From Turbatrix aceti (Eukaryota; Nematoda; Chromadorea; Rhabditida; Panagrolaimidae), in assembly GCA_963969345.1 (NCBI GenBank), contig OZ017770.1:3915246-3979245 (forward strand): DNA of 64,000 nucleotides. The letters are read 5' to 3'. The position numbers and the translations under genes are program-made. Below the pieces are notes generated by a model. The model made no database searches, had not been told where the DNA came from, and worked only from the letters and a program-made list of their open reading frames with translations. Shown one piece after another: positions 25,145-37,883 of this stretch; positions within the stretch are counted from its first letter, which is position 1; each line of letters opens with the position of its first letter.

Positions 25145-26011
25145 GTTCAACACTGCAAAAATAAAATAAAAAGGCTAAAAAAATTAAACAAGGAAATACA
25201 AGAACGTGTTAATAAAAAAATAATAGATGGACACTATGGCCAGACATGGAAGCTTAACGAGCATCAAAAACTACAGTTGTATTCCAGCCAACAGCATCGT
25301 TCTCCTTTAGTTTTATGGCGTCTTATCACCAAGAAAAGCTGGGTCTAAATAATGACACAGCTAAGTTGTCACACCATACTGCTCCGCATTGAAGGTACAA
25401 AGTTTGCCTTTTTTAAAAGGTAATCATAATGGTGCGTTAAAATCCCGTTGGACAGCGATCTGGTGCAATTACGGGTCACCCCAGTCCCCGTTCATAGAAC
25501 CAAAGTGGCCTGTTTTTATAATTTATTAACTTCTGATTGTCAATTGTAGTCATAACTCTTACTTTCAATTAGAGAGAACGGTCGAAAAAGTGATATAACG
25601 CTAAGCACAAAACTACTGATAAATCGTGTTTTATTTGCTAAACAGGAAAAAACGGTTCAAAAAACGCATTTTAGCTTCATAGGGGAGTCTAGCTTGTTCA
25701 GACCAAGTCAAAACACTATGAATCGGTTTGTTGGTCGTTTACGCCGGTTATCAGCTGTTGACTAACTGATGCGTTTTACTTTGGCGCGAGATGGGAGTTC
25801 TGTGGTCCTACTTCGAATACGGACCACAATTGTTGTATCCCGGTAACAAAAATCTAATGTGTAGACTTGTGCATTTATTGTGCTTAATTCTGTCGTTATT
25901 CTTCACACTATGAACAACAATTTGGGTAATATAAGTTTCAGTTTACAACATAATCCCTCGTAGTGAGGGCCGTAACCGTGGGTATATGAAGAAAATAATC
26001 TTGATCAGGCT
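25145..26011. other. Intergenic, 867 bp, between two minus-strand genes
   Basis: Contains the promoter side of the acyl-CoA synthetase and the 3' UTR of the kinase. TTTATT at 25874-25879 is a plausible minus-strand polyadenylation signal for the kinase. The spacing is too wide for a typical nematode operon. No other feature recognised. Confidence 0.4.
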
Positions 26012-27852
26012 TTACACGCGTGCATTGATAGCCGTTACATCCGGAAATTGGTGACACACATTTTTCTGGAATGGACTTCCAAGCGGGGATTGAAGGCTAT
26101 CGTGACTGCCGTGAATGGCGGAAGACGTGCCGGAATCAAACGACGTTGCGTTATGGGCTCCACCGCAAAGCTTGAGAGTTGGTCTGTAACAAAATCGGTT
26201 ATTTTATGTTCATGTTGCATATATAATTTCCTACCTAACGGATCCACTTTTGGCTTTTTGGGGCGCTCCCTTGACAGGCTTTGTAACCGCGACGTTGGCG
26301 ACAAAATCTTTAAATTTGTTATTGCCAGGTGTCTGGAGAGATGTTTTCGCGTTTCGGCGAACGTGCACCTTGTTTTTCTTCTCTACGATTACGGTATCAG
26401 GTTTGTCTTCTAGTACATCTGTAAACAGAAAACATCTGAGGTGTTCAAAATAGCTTTTTTGCAAATTCCTACCATTGTCTCGGTTTTCCTGATTATATGA
26501 TCCCGAGCTGCTAGCGACCCCCGTATCCTTTCTGCTGGTGGGATGGCGTTCGCACGCGGCAGCCTTTGTTGTCCCATTACCACACACGATGTCGTTTTCC
26601 TTCGACTGACCACCGCTTTCTTTTTTTCGTTCAGAAGAAATTTCTTCATTCAACACAATCCATTCGCGGTCAGCACTCTGCAACCACGGATGTTTGAGAA
26701 TCTCCTCAATTTGTAATCGGTTGAATGGGTTGAAATGAAGGCACTTGGTGATCAGGTCGTGACACTCTGAAGATAGAATCAACCTGGTTATGACTGAATG
26801 AAATTTATAGAGACTCGCTTGCCTTTTGACAGCTCGACAAAGAATGGAAGGGGGCCCAGAAGATGTGACGTGCAAATATGTTTTTCGTTTTGAAAAGGAA
26901 GCTGTCCGTTGACCATGTTATACAGAAGAACACCCAGCGACCAGACTGCGGCTTCTTTGCCCAGGTAAACCGAGTGCAAGAACCACTCTGGTGGACAATA
27001 GAGTCTTGTTCCTGCAATTAGGGGAGATAAGTGAATTGCACGTGTGTAAAATACTAATCACGTACCTTGAAAATCGTGATAACGGGTTTTCTTCAGTAGG
27101 GTAGCTGCTCCGAAATCAATTAACCGTATGCTACCAGTAACCAAGTCGATAACAACATTCTCATCCTGCAAAGCGATCAAGGTAACCCAAACATGAAGAT
27201 CACAAGGTAATAAAACGGCGCCAAACCTTGATGTCACGGTGCAGCACTCTTCGCTCTGCGCAGGCCAGAGCGGTCTGAACGATCTGGCGAAAAATGAAGC
27301 GTGCAAGCTGAAAAAGAGCAAAATATCATTAGCATGGGTTGTTTACAGCTGCTGGTGTTCTTACGTCTTCTGTCAGGCGCCGTTCACGCCGAATAAAGTC
27401 GAACAAGTCAATGCACGGCGTTGGGCGCTCCATTACGATCAAAAAACCTTCAGGCATACTGTACCAGTCAATTAACTTGATTACGCCAGGAACTCGAGTG
27501 CATCGTGCCAGCATACAAATTTCCATTGGAACTCGTTCGTCATTTAATTTGCCCCACTCTCGAACATGTCGTCTTTCAATGAATTTCACAGCGACCGGCA
27601 TCTCGTCACTCATGCGTACAGCACTGTAGACAATACCTGAATAACAAAATCACATGTTAAAGTACTATTATTTTTGGTTTTGAAAAACATTGATCCCAAT
27701 GACCTACCGAAGCCACCTTGTCCAATTTCAGCCTTGAGTTTGTAATGCTTCTTGAATTTCGAAAAGCCTCGACCATTGAGAAGGATTTTCAAATTCAAAA
27801 GTTGCTGAGATGCAATTTTTTTGACCTTTCGGGCTAACACAGGCAACGTCAT
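26012..27852 (-). CDS. PIM-related serine/threonine kinase
   Basis: Exons on the minus strand: 27852-27708, 27636-27365, 27307-27227, 27165-27066, 27011-26870, 26783-26473, 26418-26235, 26183-26012; they close to 468 residues. The PIM signature is strong: glycine loop IGQGGFG, VAVKFIERR, MERPTPCIDLFDFI (Pro in the hinge, as in PIM), VLHRDIKDENVVIDL, LIDFGAATLL, FQGTRLYCPPEW (PPEW instead of APE), AAVWSLGVLLYNMV and ILKHPWLQ. PIM kinases are constitutively active cytosolic/nuclear kinases; nematodes have prk-1/prk-2. After the catalytic domain comes a 200-residue Ser/Lys-rich tail. The junction between 26870 and 26783 is the weak point: the intron is unusually GC-rich, the donor is GTCACA, and the resulting protein is shorter than PIM in that loop. 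The start at 27852 gives a short N-terminus; an extra upstream exon is possible. Confidence 0.88.
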
Positions 27853-30416
27853 CGCAATGTACGTTGGAAACGGTAGATGAAGTCCCACGCGTACCTTCGT
27901 TGTGAGTTGAAACCAATTTATGTTCTAAAGAGCGGAATACAATTGAGGCGGTATTGTATGTTGGGGACTGGTAATATGCGTAAGAATAACAATAAACGAG
28001 GCGAAGACAATAAAAGCACGTTTTGGTAAACAATGCGCGGTGGTGTCGAGCAATAAAGATTACTTGAATAATTAATGAAATAGATACGGTGCAAACGGTA
28101 GCAGCAAGCAACGACAATTGTCTCAAGCAGCAGAAATCAACGATTTATAAAAGTTACCATCGAGCGAAAACCACTTGCTAGATGACGGACAGCCCCGACT
28201 ATTAAGTCTGGTAATCTTTCTTCCCCCCTTCATCATCAGCCATAAAAATCATCAAAAAAATTTTTTTCGTTTAGACACAACTGATTCCACTAATACAGTG
28301 AAATTAGAGAACTGAAACTTTTTAGCTTTCCTGAGAATAATAAAAACACCGTGCGATGGTCATGCGAAGGTAGGAGGGGGAACGTGACACTTCTGATTTG
28401 TATATTCAACATTTAAAGACCGGGCAAGAAATTAAAAAGCACGACGTAATAGAAGCCAGAATGGATCATTGAAAAAAACTTGTTGACAACCTGGGTGCTA
28501 CCAGGTGCGGATGAAAAGGTCAACAGAATGGGGTCCATGCCTCGTGGTGGTAGGGGTACATTTACCGAATAAAGGGGTACATTTAGCGATCGCAAAATTA
28601 GAAACAAAAATTTTAAGTATTACAACTATTCCAGCGATTGTGTCAACCGCAAGTGTTGACGAAACAAACTCCTATGATGGAACATTTATTTTTTATGGGA
28701 CTAAAAATCTATCCTCCTGAAGAAAGACTGCAAATAATGAACAAGCAAAAAAATGAAAACAAACAAGGTGCGCGAACAGAGTGATGATCGGAGGCTTCCA
28801 GGGGAGGGCAAAGCGGCGTCCAGTGTGTGCAATCACAGCCTAATTGCATGAGCTGCGAGGATATGGACAAAGGAGATGGAAGCTCTGCGCACAGGAGCGC
28901 GGATGATACGCACCCGCTGTTTTACACATGGGACAAACAATTGACTCTTGATAAAAAAATGGGATCGAGCAAAATGAGCAGTCACAAAATAGATTGACCC
29001 TAGTATCAAAAAAAATTAATCATGGTGCCCCGTTCCTAGTCTTTTTGAAACTTTGTACCGCAAAAAAACAGGAAAGCCGACTTGACATCGCTCCAGCTGA
29101 ATCACACGACCAAGATGCCGCGGGCAATTAGCTTGCAATTTTATTTTTAACAGCACAAAAGTATGCATGATTTTGTTCGGTTCGTAAAACATGAACGTGT
29201 CGCTTCATTTGTTTCATCTCCTTTTCATATTGCTCGTAGGGATAACCTTGGGGGTAAAAAGATGATCGTCAAAAAATACATGATTCTCACGGGTGTTGTT
29301 GCGTGCTAACAGGTCAAATTACGCTACAATGTGACTTGGACAAAAGTAAAGTTCTATTCATCGCGCATGTCACGTTGTTCTAAAAAGTACAAAATTTATT
29401 GCCAGTCTAGAGTGACTGTGTCATTGTATACGAATTTGCCAGAGACTGGAAGAACAGACACAAGGACAACCACAACAGGCAAAAAATGAGATTAGAAGAG
29501 CAGAGCTGAGATAAAGGACCACCAGAGTCATTGTCCTCTGCTTTGTTGAATGAGTCGGAAACGACGTTGGTCTCCAACGCGGCAACTTTAAACAGCAGCG
29601 CAAACACCTCCGATCGCTTTCTTCCGTTTTCCCTGAGGCTAACTGCACACCAAACACACATTACAATCGGAAAAATTATACAGTCGTTGAAACTTAACAA
29701 ATACAAATGGTTCATAGCTCGCTGGTTGGCTTACAAAACAACGCATGAGAAACCGCCAATAGAGAACACAATAAACATGGTCTCACGCGACCACAAGGAA
29801 GTTACAATCGTTTTCTTGGGACAACAAACGAAAATGTTTTCACCTACGCATGAATTACATGATACAACTTTTATTTTTGCCAATAAGCTTTAATCAAAAA
29901 ACCAGTATAATGTTGCTTGACCGGTTAAAGGAACAGTTCAGTTGCACGGCTTCCTCCTTTGAACCACCTACTTCCCAGGAAGAACGATTAAGGGGTGCTT
30001 GTTCCAAAACATCGTCCGGTTTTTGTGGCCGAAACTGTTCGAAGGAATTAATTTGCATTGCACTAGGACATTCGCTGCATGAAAAAAAACACGATTAAGG
30101 ACTCGAGGAAAACGCGATCTTGTCTCCCTCAAAGGCCAAATATGTGTCAGGGAATGCGCGATTCATTACTATGCAAACAAAAAATCAAATCAAAAGAAGC
30201 ATCAGCTCCGGTCCTTAGATTTCACCTCACTGAATTGTGTTGCTATAAAGCGAATAACATCAAAAGAGCAGGTCGTCAAGTGTTGGTAGTTTCGACGATT
30301 CATAGGATCTTATTCATTCCTGCTCCAGTAACAGTCTGGATTTGTCCTTTTTTTAATTTGTTTATGCATGATACATTGCTACCTACATCGCTTAAAGACC
30401 GTTTTTAGATTTTAAA
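27853..30416. other. Intergenic, 2.56 kb
   Basis: Upstream of two divergent genes. AT-rich with no frame showing both good composition and splice-site support. A 13 bp direct repeat (AGGGGTACATTTA) occurs at 28552-28564 and 28573-28585. Frames at 29407-29893 overlap on both strands and look like chance. I see no tRNA or transposon ends. Confidence 0.4.
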
Positions 30417-32668
30417 ATGAAAGTACAGCTCTTCACTTGTGCCGTGCTTTTCATACTACCGTTTCTCAGCGTCAAAGCGGAAAACAACTCTACGTCTGCA
30501 GAAATTGCGGCACAAGAAGATGCTTATGCCGACAGCGAAGAATCTCCACGTAAGTATAAAAAAATAGTTTTCAAGTTATCATTGAAATTTCATTTTAAGC
30601 TACAAAACCCCACCAGTATGTGGCATACAGCCCCGATCAGGGAACAATTCGAAGCACGTTTCCTGTGTTATCAAAAATTACAGCAAAATATAAGCAGGTA
30701 AGTATTCAATAAAAATAAAAAAAATTAAATGTTTTTTAATTGGTTTTGTCAGTGTCATAAAACATTACAAAAAATAAAGCAATTTATATTACAGCGAAAA
30801 AACCAAGAAGCAACCTTTTTTCAACCAGACAAAACTGCGGAATCGGCAAACGATGCAAATGCTTACTCTCCAGGAGCATACACAGGTTGACTCGTTTTTG
30901 CACCCCCAGGCAAGCGTTGCAATAAAGTGATATGATTTTAGGGACGTTACCCGTATCAAGCGACAGAGTGAATAACTACTTAGGAACGATGACTAAGTCG
31001 CATAGAAAAAGCTCGATTCGTAACCAGTTTGGAGGCTATGGATCCAACTACGGTAGTTACGTCAATGGCGGCGGCAGTGGCAGTTCAAATGTCGGCGTTC
31101 AGCCTGGCATCGCGAATAATAACAATAACTATAACGGTAATACGAGGATATCAAAATTTATTGCGGGGAACAGTCACGATCTAAAAAAGGATTTCATTCA
31201 GGGTTTTCTCTTTTACGCAACGACTTCTATTTTAGGCAACACTGCGTGGTCAAAGACGGACACAGCCACGAATCCGACTTATGCGGGCTTAGTTGGTCAA
31301 TACGGAGCTCCAAGTGGATACGACAATTCATACTTAGGCGTTTCCGCAAACAATGGATACGGAGCACCGAGCAATCCTATGCCTACGTATGGAAGTTACG
31401 GAATGGGTGCAGCAAGCTCCGCCGGCTTCGGGCAAGTTGACTACACGGCACAGAAGACAGCCGTCGCGTCACCTCCTGCGTCGTCCGCTACTTGGAGTAA
31501 CTATGGACCGGATCCCACTTACAGCTCATATGTCAACAGCGGAAAAGAGGCGTCTTACGCAAAACCGGAGAATACGTACAATACAGGATTTGGTGCGACT
31601 TTTCAAAGCGCAGGTGCAAATGCTCAAACAATGAACGGCGGCATTTATTCGCAGCCAGCCGTAACGTCACCGGGTTCTAGTGTGCTAAACGGCTATTCTT
31701 ACGGCGGTAGCGTACGACAACCAACTGGTATAAGCGAACTGTACGGCACCGATAACGGAAATGGATTAATGGGAAACAGAATGCTGACCACGTATAAATC
31801 CGGCTATGGACCAGGAGTGAGCACGGCAGAGTCATTGGGCGCAGGTGTGTATTCGCGAGGCGGCGAATACGGAGCACACGTCAATGCGAACGCTAAAACG
31901 AGCAACTACGGATTCGGAACGTTTCCCACTAATAGTGGTTCCGAGTCAGACAGTGCCTACGCGTATGGGTCTTCACCCCAGATTAACGCCAATGGTTTCG
32001 GGCAAGCAGGAAACGGATTTACAAATATGAATGTCGGCGGTGGTGGCTATGGAATGGCTCAAAACCAGGAATTTGAAAAGTCAGCAGTCAATCAGATGTC
32101 AGCGAACCAGCAATCAATCGGATCGACAACTTTCACTTTTCCAAACACGTTTTACGGAACTGGAACGCAGACTGGATATAGCGCATCGTCTACAGTCAAT
32201 TCCATGAGTCAACCACAGCCACAGCAGCAGTACGGACAGCAGCAGCAGTCAATCGGAGGAGGCTATCCTCAATCTACAATCACGGACTACTCAGCTGTAT
32301 CATCTCTCCCTGGCCAATACAAAAGCCTGTCTTCGGTTACCGATACATATACTCCCCTAACCGCATTTGGTGGACATCGTTTTAGCAGTTATAACAACAA
32401 TAATAATAACAACAACGACAGACGCGCAATCAACGAGGCAAATTCATACAAGGTCATTACCGTTGCGCCAATTGACGATCCCTCTGTCAGCCGCTTTATC
32501 GATGATGCAAGCAGCGACAGCTACAGCGGCTTCGACTCTGCGTCATTCACCGGTACAGAACCCATTGGCGATGCGTACCTGGACAACTATGGACACTCGG
32601 AGAAAACCAACATTTTCTCCGTGCTGCCCACGGACTCAACAGTCCCTTCCGAGGACAAACAATCGTAG
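30417..32668 (+). CDS. Secreted Gly/Asn/Tyr/Ser-rich low-complexity protein
   Basis: Exons 30417-30549, 30600-30697, 30795-30885, 30942-31136 and 31236-32668; phases close to 649 residues. A signal peptide (MKVQLFTCAVLFILPFLSVKA) is followed by about 100 ordinary residues. Then comes a long region built from Gly, Asn, Tyr, Ser and Gln with recurrent YGxxGYG, YGSY and NNN blocks, a Gln-rich patch near 32215-32255 and an (Asn)8 run near 32400. It ends in an acidic Asp/Ser tail. There are no cysteines in the repeat region. Composition suggests a structural or adhesive extracellular material (cuticle, eggshell, gland product) or a prion-like sequence; I infer this from composition only. AATAAA at 32766-32771 follows. 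The 99 nt intron 31137-31235 keeps the frame if retained. Confidence 0.75.
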
Positions 32669-32847
32669 CTCAATCTAGTTACATTTAATTTATCCTTATT
32701 TATACATTAACTATTTGCCTCATATTAAATGTCAAAAAGCTAATAATTATTACGGAACAACAGTAAATAAAATACTAGCTCGGTGCTTATTTGCGTGGAC
32801 ATGCAATAATTAATTACTGTACCCGGGGGTATCCTGAGTAAACAAGG

Positions 32848-34343
32848 TTAGACGGTGTAGGTGTTTTTAGCGGTATCCGCAAGCTTCTTAAGCGAGTCTT
32901 CATCGCCAGGCACGGAGTACGACGGATCCATGGCAATCATAAGAAGCTAAAAGGATTTGCTTAAGCCGTTTGTTTACATGCATGCTAGCTGACTTACCGA
33001 AAAGCCGTTGGAGAGGAAAAAAGGAATGTTATCAATTCCGATCTCGTTGATTACCTGACCAAGAGCAAAGTCACGGGCCTGCTTAATTAATTGTTTAAAC
33101 ATTGGATTGGAGCGGTCCATTTTGCAGAGATCAAGCATGTAGGTGCGAAAGTTTTCCAGACTGTCGAGCGCCAGCAGCGGTTTCTGCGCTGGTTGAGGGG
33201 GGCCCAGCAATGCCACGAGCTTGGCACTCAGCGCTGAGTCACCGGATGATAAAGCAATAAGTGCGGTGAGGACGTCTAGATCCGTAGAAGTTGTAGGTAC
33301 AGGAGAGGGAGTTGAAGTGCTCTGCTGGATTTTTCCTTTGTATACATCGAGCATTTTTTCTATGTCTTCAGCGGTACGCCGTTTTCTTTTGCCCGCGAGC
33401 GGCGAGCTGTCAACGTAGCCTTCTTCTTTTCGCTGCTGGCATTCTAGCTCCATGACCTTTACAAACTCCGATTTGTGATGAGCTCGAAGATGCATTTTCA
33501 GGTTTGTCGTGTAACCGGAAACTGTTTTGAAGTCACACATCGTGCATCCTATTTGTTTCTCGTCTAAGTCGCTAAAAAATTGCCAAACTGGATGTCGTCG
33601 AAGTCTTCGGCGTTTTTGAATGCGTTCGCTAAAGTTATTGGAGGTAGTTAGCGCATCTGTGATTCCGGTAAACAAAATTGGCGGTTTGAAGATGTCATTT
33701 TGCAGTGGCGGGGGATTCGGAGAACCGGTCTCACTTGGAGTTTGGCTGGCATTGGCTTAAAAGTCAAGAAACATTATTCGCGTCTTTATTGACTGTGTAC
33801 AACATACCATCCGTCACCACAGCGGCTTTCTGCTCAATTTTATCTTCGTTTTCCGCAAAACTCTGTTGCTGGATAACGGCTGCATTCATCACCTGTAATT
33901 GTGCAATAATACAAGACTGCATGACTCTATCCTAATCTCTCACTGACATTTTGATAGTCCACGGGATGATGACATTTAAGGTGAACCTTTAAATTTGTAC
34001 TAAATACACTTTTTGTAGAATACTGACATGTTTGACAATAAGCAATGTTATTAATGACACTGAAATATTGCCAAACAGGATTCTTTTTCATGCGCTTTCG
34101 TCGCTGACATGATGATCGAATTTTGCCTGCAGTAGCCCTAGGCACGATGCTGTTGCAATTCACATCAGGAGTAGTGGTTGCAGGAGTAGGAGATTCGACG
34201 TTTGTAAAGCTGTTGTCGTTCTGTTTGTTGTTCATAATTTGACTAAATGTATCTTGTTTACCAGAGTCGAACGAATCCATTGACATAGCTATAAGCTTGG
34301 CTAGATTTTCTAATTCGGAATACCTCGCTTCCAGCGTTGTCAT
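32848..34343 (-). CDS. Protein with two BED-type zinc fingers
   Basis: Exons on the minus strand: 34343-33948, 33892-33808, 33755-32998, 32946-32848; 445 residues. Two BED-like fingers: one around 34000-34090 (NPVWQYFSVINNIAYCQTC, then NLKVHLKCHH) and one around 33480-33600 (HPVWQFFSDLDEKQIGCTMC, then NLKMHLRAHH). Each has the CxxC and HxxxxH ligands plus the aromatic W/F pair typical of BED. Basic clusters (QRRKRMKK, RIQKRRRLRR) precede each finger. BED fingers bind DNA in chromatin factors and are often derived from hAT transposases. No transposase catalytic domain or hAT dimerisation domain is visible, so it reads as a host DNA-binding regulator. The C-terminal part is Leu-rich without a named domain. 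Confidence 0.85.
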
Positions 34344-36505
34344 TTTCTTGCTACCGCTGCTGAAATAGAGAAAAAAATCATGTCACATATGTTTTATTTG
34401 TCCACATTTCTGTCGTTTAATAGTAACCATTTTGTCTTCTTACTACATTTGAAATGACATTCGCAAAACGCATATCGGTCAAAAGACAATATGTAACTGA
34501 TTGGGATAGGAGATAATGGGGACGCGAAAAATTGTGAAAATTTGTCCGAGAAGCAAGTACCAATCACATTATGGGCATTGAGGTCAAGTCAAAACGCGTG
34601 TAAATAAAATGAAAAATATCATATATACGTAACAACTATGCGGAAGAAATAGAGGCGCAACATGCTACAACGCGTCGAAATCGAAACAACATCATCATTG
34701 TTACCAAAAAAAGCGTGAGAAAGAACAGCAGATAAGAACACCCCGTGCAAGGCTGTACAATAAGGTGCATATTTTTTTTGTGCAAAAGTTGAGAATGAAA
34801 ATAAAATTAGTCGATTTTTTATTGGGGGATAAAAAATAAAGGGGGGCTTAATGTATGGAATTTTTATTGCCACTATGCAAAAGAGCAATGCTTAAAAGTG
34901 CGAAGCAACCATTCGGGCTACAGAAAATGCATTCTTATCGACCAATTACAATAAAAAGACAACAAATACCACGTTGATCTACACAAAAATGACAATTATC
35001 ATGATTTAAGGCGGAGTCAATGCGTTTCAAACAGCTCGTTTCTGAGAGAGTAGTATGTGCTCGCTAAACTGTAATTGTACCAATAACAATGTATTCATTG
35101 CACAAATCCAGGTATTGTGAACGAGTTGTGTACTATTTATTCAAGAGTGGCTTAAAAGGACATTCAACAATGCAGAAAAAAAAGCGAGAATCAGAAAAAG
35201 GTTTCTAGATGCATCCAATTTTTGCACCATATAGATGTTTCTGAAAGATGCGGATAAGCAAAATACAATGTGATTGACGAAGAGAATGTTTGTTTGCTGT
35301 AGATGACCACTTGATTGATGCGTTCATCGATGGATGAATCACATTGCATCAAACCATTCAGAAACAAAACACGACAAAGACAGGCTACAACTACAAGCAC
35401 ATAAGATATTTAGTTAGTTAGAGACACTCGGTTAACAACGCTTTGATTTTTGTGTAAGCAAATCAAACCGTTAAATTTGACACAAAATTGTCAGACAAAT
35501 GTTTCAAAAATTAATTTTCTTTTCAGAAATAGGTCGATGATGTACAAGTTAAAGGATTTTTGATTGTTAACTACTAAACGCTATCCTTGAGTAATAAAGT
35601 ACACGTCGTGCATACACTGTATGCAGCAGCAGCGCATTTGATTTGTTAGTATAACTCGACGTAAACACAATAATCTACGATTTACGAGAAAAATAAGAAT
35701 AAAATTTGATTCGAATCATACATATTTGCAAAAATTTTTGCGACTAACACAAATATCACACAAGTCTTCACCTTATACGTACTATAAAACAAATGCATGA
35801 ATGCACGGTAAACAGTTGAATGTGCATGCTATGAGCAAAAAATCTCGAGTCCTACCAAAACTGAAAATCATCCCTCAATGATTAAAGCCTTTTATATTCA
35901 CGAATTTGTCTCTGAAGTTATTATAAATAGAAAAAAGAACGTAAAAGCAACAGAATCTAAATGGGAGTGACTAAGAGCCGGGTATAAATGCGATAACACA
36001 ACAATTGACAAAAACATTTTCAGGAAAATAAAAAAAGAATTTTTAAAACACGATACCTGTAAAAGCTGATAACACGCAAGAGCCATCAATGTAAGTGAAA
36101 AAAGTTGACATAAACAATGCAAAAGATACACAAATGAATAATAACACGTATTGCACGGGGCGTATAAGAATAGACTTTGATAACTCGATTTACTAAATTT
36201 TCTAAAAACAAATAATAAACACAATTCCACGACTTCCTAGCTTGTCATTTTTTAGAAACAGAAAAAAATATGTGTACAAAATTTGTGCAGCTTGATGGTC
36301 AATTTTAGAAAGTAGATTTGGTCGAGATCACTGGATACCAGCTAAGCTAACAGTATTGAAAGTACATGGACAGTTTTCTGGGACCCGTTACATGGCCTAT
36401 CCCAGCGAATAAGAAACGTATATAAAACGCACGAAAAGTGAGTATCAGTTAGTGAATCGTCTGCTTGAGATTCGAATCAAATTACGACTTACAGGTAGTT
36501 GTATC
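34344..36505. other. AT-rich intergenic region, 2.16 kb
   Basis: Strongly AT-rich with poly-A and poly-T runs and no frame of protein-like composition longer than chance. It separates two divergently transcribed genes. A TATA-like TATAAAA lies at about 36420-36427 and an acceptor (GACTTACAG) at 36486-36494, just before the ShKT start codon. Nothing else recognised. Confidence 0.45.
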
Positions 36506-37598
36506 ATGAGCGAATGGGCGGCCATAATAACAATTGTTATGATACTATTGGCGTTGTCGTATAGCGTCGTATTGCCCCGGAGATCCGTGGACCTCGGAGT
36601 CAACCAACCCCCTTCGACCTACATGTATCCCCGGCGTAAGTAGGTCAACTTACATCTTTTTAATGATTATTGGCTTTTGTATCTTTATTAACAATCATAA
36701 GCAGCGAACGCTGACTGACATGAGCGCTGCATTCCGGTAATCTTTCCAGAAAACAAAGTAGTAAAACGATCCAACGATTGCTGGGACAACAGCACGGACT
36801 GTCCAATGCTAAAGCATCTCTGTGATCACCCTGTGCACAAAGCCACGATGGAATCCAGGTGCCCCTCTACCTGCAACCTGTGTAGCAGTGGTCCGACTCT
36901 TCCGGAGATCAGAACTCTGATTGCTGAGAATGCAGTTAACGACAGCAAAATGTCAGCATCCTCTTCATCGTTGTCAAAAGTGATAATCAAAGGCAAGTAA
37001 AAAAAGCAAATAGCAAAATAATTACTTTGCTCATTTACAACGTTTAGGAACGTGTTACGATGAGTACATTTACTGTCACGAGTTCCTAGCCATGTGTCAG
37101 CATCCTGAATACGAGGACCTCATGTCGCTGCACTGTTCGCTGAGTTGCGATCGCTGCGAAATCCAGCATAAGAGCCAGGGTAAGGAGCAAACAATGACCG
37201 TGCTTTATCAAAAGCAATAACCAAGTGTCTGTCGGCAATAATTTTTTTTCTATCATTTTTTGAAAGCATCCTAACTAACACGTTTTCTTCACAGAAACAT
37301 GCGAAGATTACACAAACTGTGCAAACTTCGTCGATCTCTGCGATCACCCGTTCTACAGTCGCCTGCTGGAAGAGCAATGCCGTCGAACATGCAAGCACTG
37401 CGAAGCCGAAGAAGACGGATGTCGCAATCGACACAAAAAGTAATACTTTCTGCAGTATATTTTGCGCAACATTTTAAAATATCTCAAAACCCTTTCAGCT
37501 GTGACAAATACAAACTTGACGGGTTCTGCGAAAATCCAGTGTACTCACTCGAAGAGAAAACGTACTTGTGTGGAGTCGCGTGTGAACTCTGCGGTTAA
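36506..37598 (+). CDS. Protein with four ShKT domains and an N-terminal membrane anchor or signal
   Basis: Exons 36506-36635, 36750-36992, 37048-37179, 37295-37439 and 37499-37598; phases close to 249 residues. The start at 36506 lies 12 nt after an acceptor. Residues 5-25 (WAAIITIVMILLALSYSVVL) form a signal peptide or type II anchor. Four ShKT modules follow, each with six cysteines: begins CWDNSTDC, CYDEYIYC, CEDYTNC and CRNRHKNC, and each ends CxxxCxxC. Modules 2 to 4 largely correspond to single exons. ShKT domains are abundant in nematode secreted and surface proteins, often with enzymes; here there is no catalytic domain. The intron after 36992 starts with GC (AAAG|GCAAGT) instead of GT. 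Substrate or ligand unknown. Confidence 0.85.
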
Positions 37599-37883
37599 AA
37601 CTGCAACTTCCCAAAAATGGTCTGACGACATATCTAATCATTTGTTTGTATAATAACTGGTCCAAGTTTCGTTTTTTTCCTTTAAGTTTATGGAAAACTC
37701 CATTGATACACACTCTCACGTGTGCTGTAACTCAGTCAGAAAACTATTATCATGTGCTTGTTTTTTTGCTCCCCCGAAAAAGATTGTGCAGAACCAATAT
37801 CCACCCGATAGAGAGATACAGAGTCACATTAACTTGCAATGACAACGACATTTCTACACTAGACTGAAACTAATCATCTTTTC

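Noticed and set aside
24902..25348. 148-codon plus-strand frame opposite the first exon of the acyl-CoA synthetase
   Set aside because: Antisense shadow of a well-supported coding exon.
27728..28126. Upstream minus-strand frame with a hydrophobic start that runs into the PIM-like kinase first exon
   Set aside because: It is in a different frame from the kinase and has no splice site joining it; the first 60 residues look like AT-rich noise.
29407..29893. Overlapping 100-120 codon frames on both strands
   Set aside because: Both strands are open over the same DNA, neither has family motifs nor splice support.
36993..37001. Stop codon ending the second ShKT exon (GGCAAGTAA)
   Set aside because: A GC donor at exactly this point restores the frame to three more intact ShKT modules.
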